Source: Chloroflexota bacterium (GTDB taxonomy: Bacteria; Chloroflexota; Anaerolineae; UBA2200). From it: a DNA stretch of 64,000 nt. The notes beneath the pieces were generated by a model. It was not told where the DNA came from. It did not search any database and saw only the letters and a list, made by a program, of their open reading frames with translations. The stretch is from NCBI GenBank assembly GCA_014360905.1, contig JACIWW010000002.1:143271-207270 (forward strand), in the 5' to 3' direction. Both the position numbers and the translations under genes were made by a program. Each line of letters begins with the position of its first letter. Position 1 is the stretch's first letter. Shown one piece after another: positions 35,036-43,284 of the stretch.

Positions 35036-35800
35036 ATGACCATGACCATTGCGGTAGCCGGCAAGGGTGGCACTGGCAAAACCACCTTTGCGGCGCTGCT
35101 GATTAAATACATACGCAGTCAAAATCTGGGTTACATCCTGGCGATCGACGGGGATCCCAGCACTAATCTGAACCTAGTGCTGGGCATGGAGCTTCCGGGT
35201 ACTATTGGCGGCATCCGTGAGGACACACTGGCGCAGGTCAGCACGGGCCGTTACGATTCTTCCATCCCAAAAGCAGACTTTTTCGAGTACCGCATCAACG
35301 AAGCCCTGGCCGAAGGAGACAAGATTGATTTGATCGCTATGGGCCGCCCAGAAGGGCCTGGGTGCTACTGTGCAGCGAATAGCATCTTGCGCAGCGTCAT
35401 TGATCGTCTTGGAAATCAATATGACTTTGTGGTTATAGATAACGAAGCAGGAATGGAGCATATCAGCCGCCAGACTACCCGCGACGTGGACAAGCTTTTC
35501 GTGGTCACCGACATGACCATGCGTGGAATCACTGCTGCTGGGCACATCGTGGGTCTCATTAAGGAGCTAGGCACGCGGGTTCATGAAACATACCTGGTGA
35601 TCAATCGGGTTAATGGGGACATCCCAGCGCTCATGAAACAAGAAATTGCACGGCTTGGCTTAAACCTCATTGGCACGTTGCCCCAAGATAGGACGATCGC
35701 AGAGTTCGATTTGATTGGCAAGCCATTGATTGAGATTAGCGAAGAGTCACCCATATACACGGCTGTGGCGGAGATCGCTGCCAAGGCCGGCATTCGCTGA
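35036..35800 (+). CDS. cooC: CooC-type nickel-insertion ATPase
   Basis: A 254-aa MinD/ParA-family ATPase that matures the Ni-containing cluster of CODH or ACS. Deviant Walker A GKGGTGKTT (residues 9-17) and the family's metal-binding CxC at C110 and C112 (GPGCYCAAN) are both present. ATG at 35036 behind GAGGAGTGCAGAACG. It lies between the RACo gene and acsE. Confidence 0.95.
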   Translation: MTMTIAVAGKGGTGKTTFAALLIKYIRSQNLGYILAIDGDPSTNLNLVLGMELPGTIGGIREDTLAQVSTGRYDSSIPKADFFEYRINEALAEGDKIDLIAMGRPEGPGCYCAANSILRSVIDRLGNQYDFVVIDNEAGMEHISRQTTRDVDKLFVVTDMTMRGITAAGHIVGLIKELGTRVHETYLVINRVNGDIPALMKQEIARLGLNLIGTLPQDRTIAEFDLIGKPLIEISEESPIYTAVAEIAAKAGIR

Positions 35801-35902
35801 GCAGTGTGAATTGAGTGCAACGGCGTTTTCCACGAGTATGAAAAGCTAAGAGATATTGGATTCCAAGCATGTAAATATGACATATGACAAAAGGAGGATA
35901 AC

Positions 35903-36823
35903 ATGCTCATTATCGGCGAGAATATTCACATTATCTCACCCAAGGTCAGGGCCGCCTTTGAAACGCAGGACAGCAAGTTCATCCAGGATCTAGCCCTACG
36001 CCAGGTCAAACACGGAGCGGATATGCTGGATTTGAACATTGGGCCACAGCGAAAGCGCGGTGTAGAAGTAATGGAATGGATTGTGGATGCCGTGCAAGAG
36101 GTTACGGATGTGCCACTTTCGCTGGATACCACGAATGCAGCGGCTATCGAGGCAGGTCTGAAAAGGGTCAAACGTCAGGCGATGATCAATTCCACCTCCG
36201 CCGATCCAGAGCGGTTAGAGAACATCATGCCGCTGGCTGCCAAGTACAACGCCAAAATCGTCGCCCTGACCATGGGGAAATCGGGCATTCCTACGACCGC
36301 TGAAGCACGCGTAGAGCTGGCGATGGAGGTGCTGATTCCCAAAGCTATGGAGCTGGGTATCCCCATGTCCAATCTGTACCTCGATCCACTGGTACTCACA
36401 GTGAACGGGACACAGGAGCATGCACCACATACACTGAATGCCGTGCGCTTCTTCAAGCAGCTCGCTGATCCACCGCCCATGACCGTAGTTGGCTTATCCA
36501 ATATTTCCAACAGCGTTCCCACCGAAAATCGCAGCCTGATCAACCGCACCTTCCTGGTGATGTTGATGGCTGCCGGCTTGGATGCAGCGATTGCTGATCC
36601 GCTGGATGAAGAACTGAACCGATACATGCGCATTGTCGAGCAGCGCGATACAAGCACAGGCCTAGGTGATTTGCTCGTGACGCTTTACGACAAGACGGCG
36701 GCAATGGAAGAGCTAGAACCTACGGATGTGGACATGAGCGATCCAGAACAGGTAGCTATCTGGAAAACGGTGCAAATCTTGTACAACAAGGTCATCTACG
36801 CACATTCATACCTGCGTATGTAA
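35903..36823 (+). CDS. acsE: Methyltetrahydrofolate:corrinoid/iron-sulfur protein methyltransferase
   Basis: A 306-aa pterin-binding TIM-barrel enzyme that moves the methyl group from methyl-THF to Co(I) of CFeSP, linking the folate branch to acetyl-CoA synthesis. MLIIGENIHIISP, GADMLDLNIGP, PLSLDTTNAAAIEAGL and NSTSADPERL are family-typical. ATG at 35903 behind AAAGGAGGATAAC. It is the last acs gene; a palindromic element begins 3 bases after its stop codon. Confidence 0.93.
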   Translation: MLIIGENIHIISPKVRAAFETQDSKFIQDLALRQVKHGADMLDLNIGPQRKRGVEVMEWIVDAVQEVTDVPLSLDTTNAAAIEAGLKRVKRQAMINSTSADPERLENIMPLAAKYNAKIVALTMGKSGIPTTAEARVELAMEVLIPKAMELGIPMSNLYLDPLVLTVNGTQEHAPHTLNAVRFFKQLADPPPMTVVGLSNISNSVPTENRSLINRTFLVMLMAAGLDAAIADPLDEELNRYMRIVEQRDTSTGLGDLLVTLYDKTAAMEELEPTDVDMSDPEQVAIWKTVQILYNKVIYAHSYLRM

Positions 36824-36825
36824 GT

Positions 36826-36961
36826 GGAGGGTGTTGAAAAGAACACCAACCGTCGTGCTGAACCTTGTCCCGAGCGAAGCCGAAGGGAAGTGAAACTTCC
36901 CACTTCTCGTATCATGAAGTCCTTCGCTCAGGATGACACCTGAGGCTTTTTAAACACCCTC
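36826..36961. mobile_element. MITE-like palindromic element at the acsE stop codon
   Basis: Terminal inverted repeats GAGGGTGTT (36827-36835) and AACACCCTC (36953-36961), extended by an A-rich/T-rich pair, enclose about 135 bases. TAAGT flanks both sides (36821-36825 and 36962-36966), a possible 5-bp target duplication; the left copy contains the acsE stop TAA. Inside is a second hairpin GGGAAGT-GAA-ACTTCCC (36885-36901) and a stem between GAGCGAAG and CTTCGCTC-like segments. The internal CCTTCGCTCAGGATGAC resembles a dispersed repeat seen in many environmental genomes (from memory). No coding capacity. Confidence 0.65.
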
Positions 36962-37057
36962 TAAGTACGGGTTAAACGAAGCAGTTCTTAGATACTTGAC
37001 AAGCTGGCAGATTAGGCACTGTCACTTGCTTGTCGCATCATTTTTCACCAAGGGCAA

Positions 37058-37112
37058 GGCGGTATCGAGAAGCCCTGGCTAGAGTATAGGCCAGGGCGTA
37101 TACTTCTCCGCC
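37058..37112. other. Stable compound stem-loop
   Basis: Inner stem GCCCTGGC (37072-37079) with GCCAGGGC (37090-37097), 10-base loop; outer stem GAGAA/TTCTC (37067-37071, 37104-37108) and GGCG/CGCC (37058-37061, 37109-37112), separated by small bulges. No T-run follows on either strand. It could be a terminator-like end of the acs transcript or a small RNA; evidence is only the fold. Confidence 0.45.
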
Positions 37113-37126
37113 GCTTAGGTAAAACG

Positions 37127-37135
37127 TGATATAAT
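37127..37135 (+). promoter_or_regulatory. Extended -10 promoter
   Basis: TGATATAAT at 37127-37135 has both the TGN extension and a consensus TATAAT; no good -35 box is needed for this type. It would start transcription near 37142, about 75 bases before the aminotransferase ATG. Confidence 0.5.
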
Positions 37136-37217
37136 CGTAGCGGGTAGAATGCGGTGTGCACTTTAGAGCAGCCGAGATATTTCTGCCCCCTCACTTCAGA
37201 CAAAGGAGGAAACTGCC

Positions 37218-38408
37218 ATGTCCGTTACTTACCACGATCTCAATCCACCCGAGCGTTTATTGCTTGGCCCGGGACCAAGCAATGTAGACCCCCGCGTGCT
37301 GCGGGCGATGTCCACACCATTGCTGGGCCACCTCGATCCGGACTTTCTCAAAATCATGGACGAGACGAAACAGTTGCTACAATACACTTTCCAGACGAAT
37401 AACTACCTCACGCTCCCTGTGTCCGGCACGGGCAGTGCCGGCATGGAAGCCGCTTTGTGTAACGTGATCGAGCCTGGGGATAAGGTGGTAGTATGTGTCA
37501 GTGGCGTGTTTGGCGAACGAATGTGCGATATTGTGGAACGCTGTGGCGCAGAATTGATCCGAGTTGAGGCAGAATGGGGCCACATCATCGAACCAGAGCA
37601 AGTGGAGAGTGCTGTGAAGAGAGGCAAGGTCAAAGTTGTCGCTATCGTACATGCCGAGACCTCAACAGGCATCCTGCAGCCTCTGGAAGACATCGGTCGT
37701 CTAGCGCATGAGTATGGCGCTCTGTTCCTGGTTGATACCGTTACTTCTCTGGGAGGTTGCCCGGTCAAAGTGGATGAATGGGAGTTGGACGTCGTCTATA
37801 GTGGAACCCAGAAGTGCCTGAGTTGCCCACCAGGACTGGCCCCCATCACCTTCTCGCCGCGAGCGGAGCAAGTCCTAGACGCACGCAAGAACAAAGTGCA
37901 AAGCTGGTACCTCGATATGACCATGATCCGGCGTTATTGGGGACAGGAGAGGTTCTATCATCACACTGCACCAATCAGCATGTGCTATGCACTGAGGGAA
38001 GCCCTGCGCCTGATTTACGAAGAGGGTCTGGAAGCACGCTGGCAGCGACATGCGCTGAACCATCGCGCCTTGATGTCAGGATTGCAGGCCATGGGACTGC
38101 AGCCATTTGCCCAAGAGGGGCATTGGCTGCCTTCGCTGAATGCTGTGCGTGTACCCGATGGCATCCAGGACCTGAAAGTGCGCGGGCGCTTGCTGCAGGA
38201 GTATGGGATTGAGATTGGAGGAGGCCTGGGCAAGATCAAGGGACAAATCTGGCGCATTGGGCTGATGGGTTACAACTCTACCCGGAAAACAGTCATGGTG
38301 TTCCTAAGCGCGCTGGAGACTGTGTTGCGCAGAGAAGGTTATCCCGTCCGTCCGGGAGAGGCAATAGCCGCTGTCGAAAAAGTGTACGGGATGACAACCA
38401 GTACGTAA
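37218..38408 (+). CDS. Serine/alanine-glyoxylate aminotransferase family protein
   Basis: A 396-aa fold-type I PLP enzyme (class V family) that would transaminate glyoxylate or a similar oxoacid using alanine or serine. PLP-lysine K199 in SGTQKCLSCPPG, LLGPGPSNVDPRVL near the N-terminus, and VDTVTSLGG are typical. ATG at 37218 behind AAAGGAGGAAACTGCC. The next genes encode a DapA-like aldolase and a GlcD-like oxidase, so the three probably act on glyoxylate/glycolate-type 2-oxoacids. Confidence 0.9.
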   Translation: MSVTYHDLNPPERLLLGPGPSNVDPRVLRAMSTPLLGHLDPDFLKIMDETKQLLQYTFQTNNYLTLPVSGTGSAGMEAALCNVIEPGDKVVVCVSGVFGERMCDIVERCGAELIRVEAEWGHIIEPEQVESAVKRGKVKVVAIVHAETSTGILQPLEDIGRLAHEYGALFLVDTVTSLGGCPVKVDEWELDVVYSGTQKCLSCPPGLAPITFSPRAEQVLDARKNKVQSWYLDMTMIRRYWGQERFYHHTAPISMCYALREALRLIYEEGLEARWQRHALNHRALMSGLQAMGLQPFAQEGHWLPSLNAVRVPDGIQDLKVRGRLLQEYGIEIGGGLGKIKGQIWRIGLMGYNSTRKTVMVFLSALETVLRREGYPVRPGEAIAAVEKVYGMTTST

Positions 38409-38445
38409 TGTGTTTTGTGACAGCCTCGAGGAAGAGAGATTGGTC

Positions 38446-39345
38446 ATGGCCAAATTTCCTTTGACAGGGATTTATGCTCCCATCCCCACACCCTTCGACG
38501 CCCAGGGAGCAATTGCCCACAACAAACTGGCAGAGAATCTCGCCAAATGGAATAAGACCTGCCTGGCAGGTTTCGCAGTGTTAGGCACAAATGGCGAATT
38601 TGCGTTCTTAAGCGACGCAGAAAAATTAGCCGTGCTGCGCACGGCCCGCCAAACTATCCCCAAAGGCAAGCTATTCATTGCCGGTACTGGTTGCGAGTCA
38701 ACTATTCATACCTTACAACTGACGGAGCAGGCCGCTGCCATTGGAGCGGATGCGGCGATGGTCATTACCCCCAGTTACTTCAAAGCCAGAATGGATGCAT
38801 CCGCAATGCGCCGACACTTTCTGCAGTTAGCTGATCGCTCGCCATTGCCTATTATCCTCTACAACATGCCCGGAAACACGGGGATTGACCTGTCAGCAGA
38901 GGTCGTAACGGAACTAGCCCAGCATCCGAATATCGTAGGAATTAAAGATAGCAGTGGCAACATTGCCAAATTAGGGGATATCATCCGAACTGCCCCGCCA
39001 CATTTTCGGGTCCTGGCGGGATCGGCCAGCTTTCTTTATGCGGCGCTGGTTCTAGGTGCAGTGGGTGGGGTTGCCGCCTTAGCAAACATTGCTCCAGAGG
39101 CATGCTGTGCTCTATATGAGTATGCTCAGCAAGGGCGACACCGCGAGGCACAGCAACTACAATTGAAATTGATTCCCCCCAATGCAGCGGTGACCAGTCG
39201 CTTTGGCGTCCCAGGATTGAAATTGGCACTCGACTGGCTAGGTTACTACGGCGGGCCACCGCGTTCGCCGCTGGGGCCTTTGGATGAAGTGCAGCAGGCC
39301 ACGCTGAAAGCTATTCTAATCGCCGCCGATATTCTCCCAGCCTGA
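38446..39345 (+). CDS. DapA-superfamily aldolase (HOGA-like)
   Basis: A 299-aa Schiff-base lyase: catalytic K167 in VGIKDSSGN, Y139 in ILYNMPGNTG, and GTNGEFAFLSDAEK substrate loop. The LGTNGE form and the neighbours suggest 4-hydroxy-2-oxoglutarate or a related aldolase releasing glyoxylate or pyruvate, rather than lysine biosynthesis; this is inference. ATG at 38446 (MAKFPLTG) was preferred over the frame's upstream codons, which overlap the spacer after the aminotransferase stop. Confidence 0.85.
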   Translation: MAKFPLTGIYAPIPTPFDAQGAIAHNKLAENLAKWNKTCLAGFAVLGTNGEFAFLSDAEKLAVLRTARQTIPKGKLFIAGTGCESTIHTLQLTEQAAAIGADAAMVITPSYFKARMDASAMRRHFLQLADRSPLPIILYNMPGNTGIDLSAEVVTELAQHPNIVGIKDSSGNIAKLGDIIRTAPPHFRVLAGSASFLYAALVLGAVGGVAALANIAPEACCALYEYAQQGRHREAQQLQLKLIPPNAAVTSRFGVPGLKLALDWLGYYGGPPRSPLGPLDEVQQATLKAILIAADILPA

Positions 39346-39366
39346 ACGTAATGGAACGGAGAGAAA

Positions 39367-40764
39367 ATGTACAACAAAGTAGATGCGCAGGTAGTTGCCG
39401 AATTGCGCCAGATTGTAGGTGAAGGCAATGTGCTAGTGAAGCGCGAGGATTTGGAACCCTACACGCACGATGAGGTGGTTGGTCTAAGGGCTGACCCCGA
39501 GGTCGTGGTCAAAGTGACTACTGCCCAACAGATTGCACAGATCTTCAAACTGGCTCAACGGAGAAGGATACCCGTAACTCCACGAGGCGCGGGTTGGGGG
39601 TTAAGTGGCGGGGCTGTACCCGTGTGCGGTGGAATTGTCCTCTCGCTGGAGAAAATGAACCGCATTCTGGAAATTGACAAAGAGAACCTGATGGTCACCG
39701 TCGAACCAGGGGTGATCACGGGCGACATCCACCGTGCTGTCGAAGCAGAAGGGTTGTTCTACCCGCCTGACCCAGCCAGCCTTGATTCCTGCTCCATCGG
39801 TGGCAACATCGCCGAGGGGGCAGGCGGCCCTAGGGCGGTGAAGTATGGGACGACGATGCACTATGTATGCGGCCTGGAGGCGGTGCTGCCATCAGGTGAT
39901 ATCATTACCTGTGGCGGAAAACTGGTCAAAAATGTAACGGGCTACAACCTGGTGCAACTGCTCATCGGCTCGGAAGGCACCTTGGCCGTGGTAACCAAGA
40001 TCATTCTGCGTCTGCTACCCCTCCCTAAAGAACAAATTGACCTGCTTGTGCCTTACGATGATTTCCAAGCAGCAGCCGATACTGTCTCCGCGATTATCGC
40101 TCACCGCATTGTGCCCGCTACTATTGAGTTTATGGAACGAGACAGTATCTTGGCTGTGGAACGTTTGCTGCAGAAAGAGATGCCGTACGATGACGCAGAA
40201 GCCCATCTGCTCATCCAATTGGATGGCAATCACCGCGAACAGGTGGATGCAGATATGGAGATAGTGGGTGAACTATGCCTGGAGCATGGTGCACGAGATG
40301 TCCTGGTGGCTAGGGACCGACCTACCCGCGACCGTCTCTGGGAAGCAAGGCGCAAGATCATCGAAGCTCTTAAGCACGAAAGCCCCATCAATCACATGGA
40401 GGATGTGGTTGTGCCCCGCTCGGAGATACCGCGCCTGATGAAAGGGGTGAAGGAAATCGCCAGGGAGCATGGCGTGCGCATTATCAGTTTTGGTCACGCT
40501 GGTGATGGCAACGTACATCTCAATGTGCTAAAGGATGACATTCCCCTTGAGCAGTGGGAGAAGATGGTGCCATTGGTTGCTGAAGCCATCTACCGCCTCG
40601 CCCTGTCGCTGGGAGGGACAATTACTGGCGAGCATGGCATTGGTGCCACACGGCGCAGATACTTGCCCTTGGCCTTGGATGAAGCGCAGATCGAGGTTCA
40701 ACGCCGTATTAGGGCAGCTTTCGATCCCAACCAGATTCTGAACCCCAACAAGATTTTCCCATGA
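39367..40764 (+). CDS. FAD-linked oxidase, glycolate oxidase GlcD-like
   Basis: A 465-aa VAO/PCMH flavoprotein that oxidises 2-hydroxy acids such as glycolate or lactate. FAD-binding PRGAGWGLSGGAVPV (about 77-91) and DSCSIGGNIAEGAGGPRAVKYG, then the C-terminal catalytic FGHAGDGNVHLN and GTITGEHGIG. GlcE/GlcF partners are not adjacent. As glycolate oxidation yields glyoxylate, it fits with the aminotransferase and aldolase before it. Confidence 0.9.
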   Translation: MYNKVDAQVVAELRQIVGEGNVLVKREDLEPYTHDEVVGLRADPEVVVKVTTAQQIAQIFKLAQRRRIPVTPRGAGWGLSGGAVPVCGGIVLSLEKMNRILEIDKENLMVTVEPGVITGDIHRAVEAEGLFYPPDPASLDSCSIGGNIAEGAGGPRAVKYGTTMHYVCGLEAVLPSGDIITCGGKLVKNVTGYNLVQLLIGSEGTLAVVTKIILRLLPLPKEQIDLLVPYDDFQAAADTVSAIIAHRIVPATIEFMERDSILAVERLLQKEMPYDDAEAHLLIQLDGNHREQVDADMEIVGELCLEHGARDVLVARDRPTRDRLWEARRKIIEALKHESPINHMEDVVVPRSEIPRLMKGVKEIAREHGVRIISFGHAGDGNVHLNVLKDDIPLEQWEKMVPLVAEAIYRLALSLGGTITGEHGIGATRRRYLPLALDEAQIEVQRRIRAAFDPNQILNPNKIFP

Positions 40765-40852
40765 GGTGATAAAGAGGCGCTCCCCACTACAAAAGAGTAT
40801 TTAGGGCATTCTGCCTAGTGTGCGAACTAATCCATCGGATGTTATAGAAACC

Positions 40853-41407
40853 ATGATAGAGAAACCCACTATCATCCTGGTACCACTTGGCCCGGTCCCT
40901 GTGGATTTGCTTGATTTTCTGGCCAGTGCGCTGATTCCCATCTTTGGCATCTCGTGTGGGATTGCCCCTACCATCCCTATTCCCTCTGCCGCCTATGACC
41001 AACGACGTGGCCAGTACGAGGGTCATCGTGTTTTAACTGTGCTGAGCCGGTTAGACATTCCACATGCTAAACGCGCCTTGGGCCTTGTTGATGCAGATTG
41101 CTACAGCTCAGGGCTCAACTTCATCTTTGGGCAAGCCAGGATTCATGGTCGCGATGCTTTCATTGCCCTACCACGCCTGCGGCAGTCTTTCTATGGTTTG
41201 CCAGAGGATGAAGCGCTGTTCCAGCAGCGGGCGCTGAAAGAAGCAGTGCACGAACTAGGGCATACTTACGGTCTGGATCACTGTCCCAATCCAAGATGTG
41301 TAATGCATTTTTCCAATAGCCTGCTCGATACAGACAGAAAGGGAGCTGCATTCTGCACACGTTGCCAAACTAAACTTGGGACGCTGATGAAAGGAAATGG
41401 GCTCTGA
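40853..41407 (+). CDS. Archaemetzincin-type zinc protease
   Basis: A 184-aa metallopeptidase with the full signature: H133-E134-x2-H137-x5-H143 in HELGHTYGLDH, followed by C144, C149, C168 and C171 that bind a structural zinc. Archaemetzincins are widespread in Archaea and patchy in Bacteria; biological substrates are not established. The chosen ATG gives MIEKPTIILVPLGPV, a typical start; a GTG at 40820 is possible. Neither has a clear ribosome site. It overlaps nothing and ends 13 bases before the next gene. Confidence 0.9.
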   Translation: MIEKPTIILVPLGPVPVDLLDFLASALIPIFGISCGIAPTIPIPSAAYDQRRGQYEGHRVLTVLSRLDIPHAKRALGLVDADCYSSGLNFIFGQARIHGRDAFIALPRLRQSFYGLPEDEALFQQRALKEAVHELGHTYGLDHCPNPRCVMHFSNSLLDTDRKGAAFCTRCQTKLGTLMKGNGL

Positions 41408-41420
41408 AAAGGAGATTACT

Positions 41421-42854
41421 ATGCCACAACCACTGATTACTGCTGTCCTGGTGGGTGCAGGTCAAAGAGGCCACGAAGCGTATGGCGCGTACGCCTTAGC
41501 CCACCCGGATGAGATCCGTTTCGTCGCTGTCGCCGAACCGCACGACGTTCGCCGAGCTCGCTTCGCTAGCGCTCACGCTATCCCTCCTGAGCGGCAGTTC
41601 CGCACCTGGGAAGAACTGTTTGCGTTGGGGAAGATTGCCGATGGAGCACTTATCTGCACGTTGGACAGGCAGCACGTCAAGCCTACCCTTGCCGCCTTGG
41701 AGACTGGCTACGATGTCCTCCTGGAGAAGCCTATGGCAACCACGCTCATGGATTGTGTGCGGCTGGTGCAAACCGCCGAGCGCACAGGGAGATTGCTGCA
41801 AATCTGCCACGAACTGCGCTACACACCTTTTTTCTCCATCCTCCATGATTTAGTCACCTCTGGACGCCTTGGGCGTATCATCACCGTTGAACACCGCGAG
41901 AATGTGAGCTATTGGCACATGGCTCATTCCTATGTGCGTGGCAATTGGCGCAACAGCCGCATTGAAAGCCCTATGATCCTAGCCAAATGCTGCCATGATT
42001 TGGACATCCTATTCTGGAACCTTGGACCTTGCAAACGCTTGAGTTCCTTTGGTTCTCTCATCCACTACCGACCGGAGAATGCACCTCCAGGCGCGCTGGA
42101 GCGCTGCACCGATGGCTGCCCGGTTGCCAATGAATGCCCTTGGTATGCCCCTCGCTTCTATCTGGATATCGTTCCATTGCTGCAGATTGCCCGTGATTCG
42201 CCTGTACTATGGGAAAGACTTGCTGCAACTTTCGTGCTGAAGTATCCTCTGCTGGCCAAGAAAGCCAAACAACTGATACCCGGTCTGGCAACGGCGCTCG
42301 ACTACCGGGGCTGGCCTCTTTCCGTCATCTCCGAGGACCCCACTCCACAGGCTCGACAGCGAGCACTCGAGACGGGGCCGTATGGCCGATGCATCTATCG
42401 CTGTGACAACGATGTAGTTGACCACCAAATTGTCAATATGGAGCTCGAGAATGGAACATCTGTGGTATTAGTGATGCATGGCCATTCCCACAAAGAAGGC
42501 CGAACAATGCGCTACGATGGCACTCGCGCTACATTATTTGGCTATTACTATCCTACCAAGCACGAAATACAGATTCACGATCACCTGACAGGCCGGGTGG
42601 AAATCATCCGGCCCCCAGTTGGCCCGCTTTCTGGCACCGGTCACGCTGGCGCCGACGAAAAACTAATGGCTGCCTTTGTCCGCGCTGTACGAGATCCCTC
42701 CTATGCTCTGACTACCGCTCGCGAATCACTAGAAAGCCACCTAATGGCCTTTGCCGCTGAAGAAGCTCGTGTCAACGGAACCATTGTGTACATGGATGAA
42801 TTTCGCCGTCGAGCGGAGTCAGTGCGGTATGACGGCACGGATGCTGGTCTCTGA
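41421..42854 (+). CDS. Gfo/Idh/MocA-family oxidoreductase
   Basis: A 477-aa NAD(P)-dependent dehydrogenase: N-terminal Rossmann domain with VLVGAGQRGHEAYG and the family's EKPMA motif (about 107-111), C-terminal alpha/beta domain beginning with ENVSYWHMAHSYVRGNWR. An insert near 220-250 contains C-C-C-C spaced as RCTDGCPVANECPWY, which could bind a metal. Substrates of this family are sugars or inositols. ATG at 41421 behind AAAAGGAG. Confidence 0.88.
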   Translation: MPQPLITAVLVGAGQRGHEAYGAYALAHPDEIRFVAVAEPHDVRRARFASAHAIPPERQFRTWEELFALGKIADGALICTLDRQHVKPTLAALETGYDVLLEKPMATTLMDCVRLVQTAERTGRLLQICHELRYTPFFSILHDLVTSGRLGRIITVEHRENVSYWHMAHSYVRGNWRNSRIESPMILAKCCHDLDILFWNLGPCKRLSSFGSLIHYRPENAPPGALERCTDGCPVANECPWYAPRFYLDIVPLLQIARDSPVLWERLAATFVLKYPLLAKKAKQLIPGLATALDYRGWPLSVISEDPTPQARQRALETGPYGRCIYRCDNDVVDHQIVNMELENGTSVVLVMHGHSHKEGRTMRYDGTRATLFGYYYPTKHEIQIHDHLTGRVEIIRPPVGPLSGTGHAGADEKLMAAFVRAVRDPSYALTTARESLESHLMAFAAEEARVNGTIVYMDEFRRRAESVRYDGTDAGL

Positions 42855-42915
42855 CAAAAGGCTGTTTTTTCATTTGCTCTGCCTTGCGATACAATAGCAC
42901 CTGTAGGAGGTGTAC

Positions 42916-43254
42916 ATGGCAAGGCACCTGGTTGTCTTCATCACCGCTGGCTCAAGCGAAGAGGCACAGAGAATTGCACACGCTCTAGTAGAAGAGCGAT
43001 TGGCGGCCTGTGTCAACATCGTTTTGCCTGTCCAATCGGTTTATCGTTGGCAGGGGAAGATCCAGGTAGATCAGGAGGCACTGCTTGTGGTCAAGACGGC
43101 CGCAGAGGTCGTGGAGAAGTTGGCTAAGCGTGTCAAGCAGTTGCATAGTTACGAACTCCCCGAGATCATCGCTGTGCCTATTCTTGTTGGAGCTGAGGAT
43201 TACCTGCGTTGGATGGACGAGCAAATCCAAGTCTCTGTGGGCTCTACGTCGTAG
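42916..43254 (+). CDS. cutA: CutA-family protein
   Basis: A 112-aa trimeric ferredoxin-fold protein linked to divalent-cation tolerance, real function unsettled. Conserved SSEEAQRIAHALVEERLAACVNI, VYRWQGKIQVDQEALLVVKT and SYELPEIIAVPI. The ATG at 42916 has AGGAGG with 5-base spacing. tilS follows closely. Confidence 0.95.
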   Translation: MARHLVVFITAGSSEEAQRIAHALVEERLAACVNIVLPVQSVYRWQGKIQVDQEALLVVKTAAEVVEKLAKRVKQLHSYELPEIIAVPILVGAEDYLRWMDEQIQVSVGSTS

Positions 43255-43284
43255 GCTTGGCTTTATCTCGGATAAACAGGCGGC

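Larger units (their letters stand above)
36824..37217 (+). other. 394-base intergenic region after acsE
   Basis: Holds a 136-base palindromic element (36826-36961), a separate strong stem-loop (37058-37112) and an extended -10 promoter (37127-37135) for the aminotransferase gene. No open frame here looks like a gene. Confidence 0.7.
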
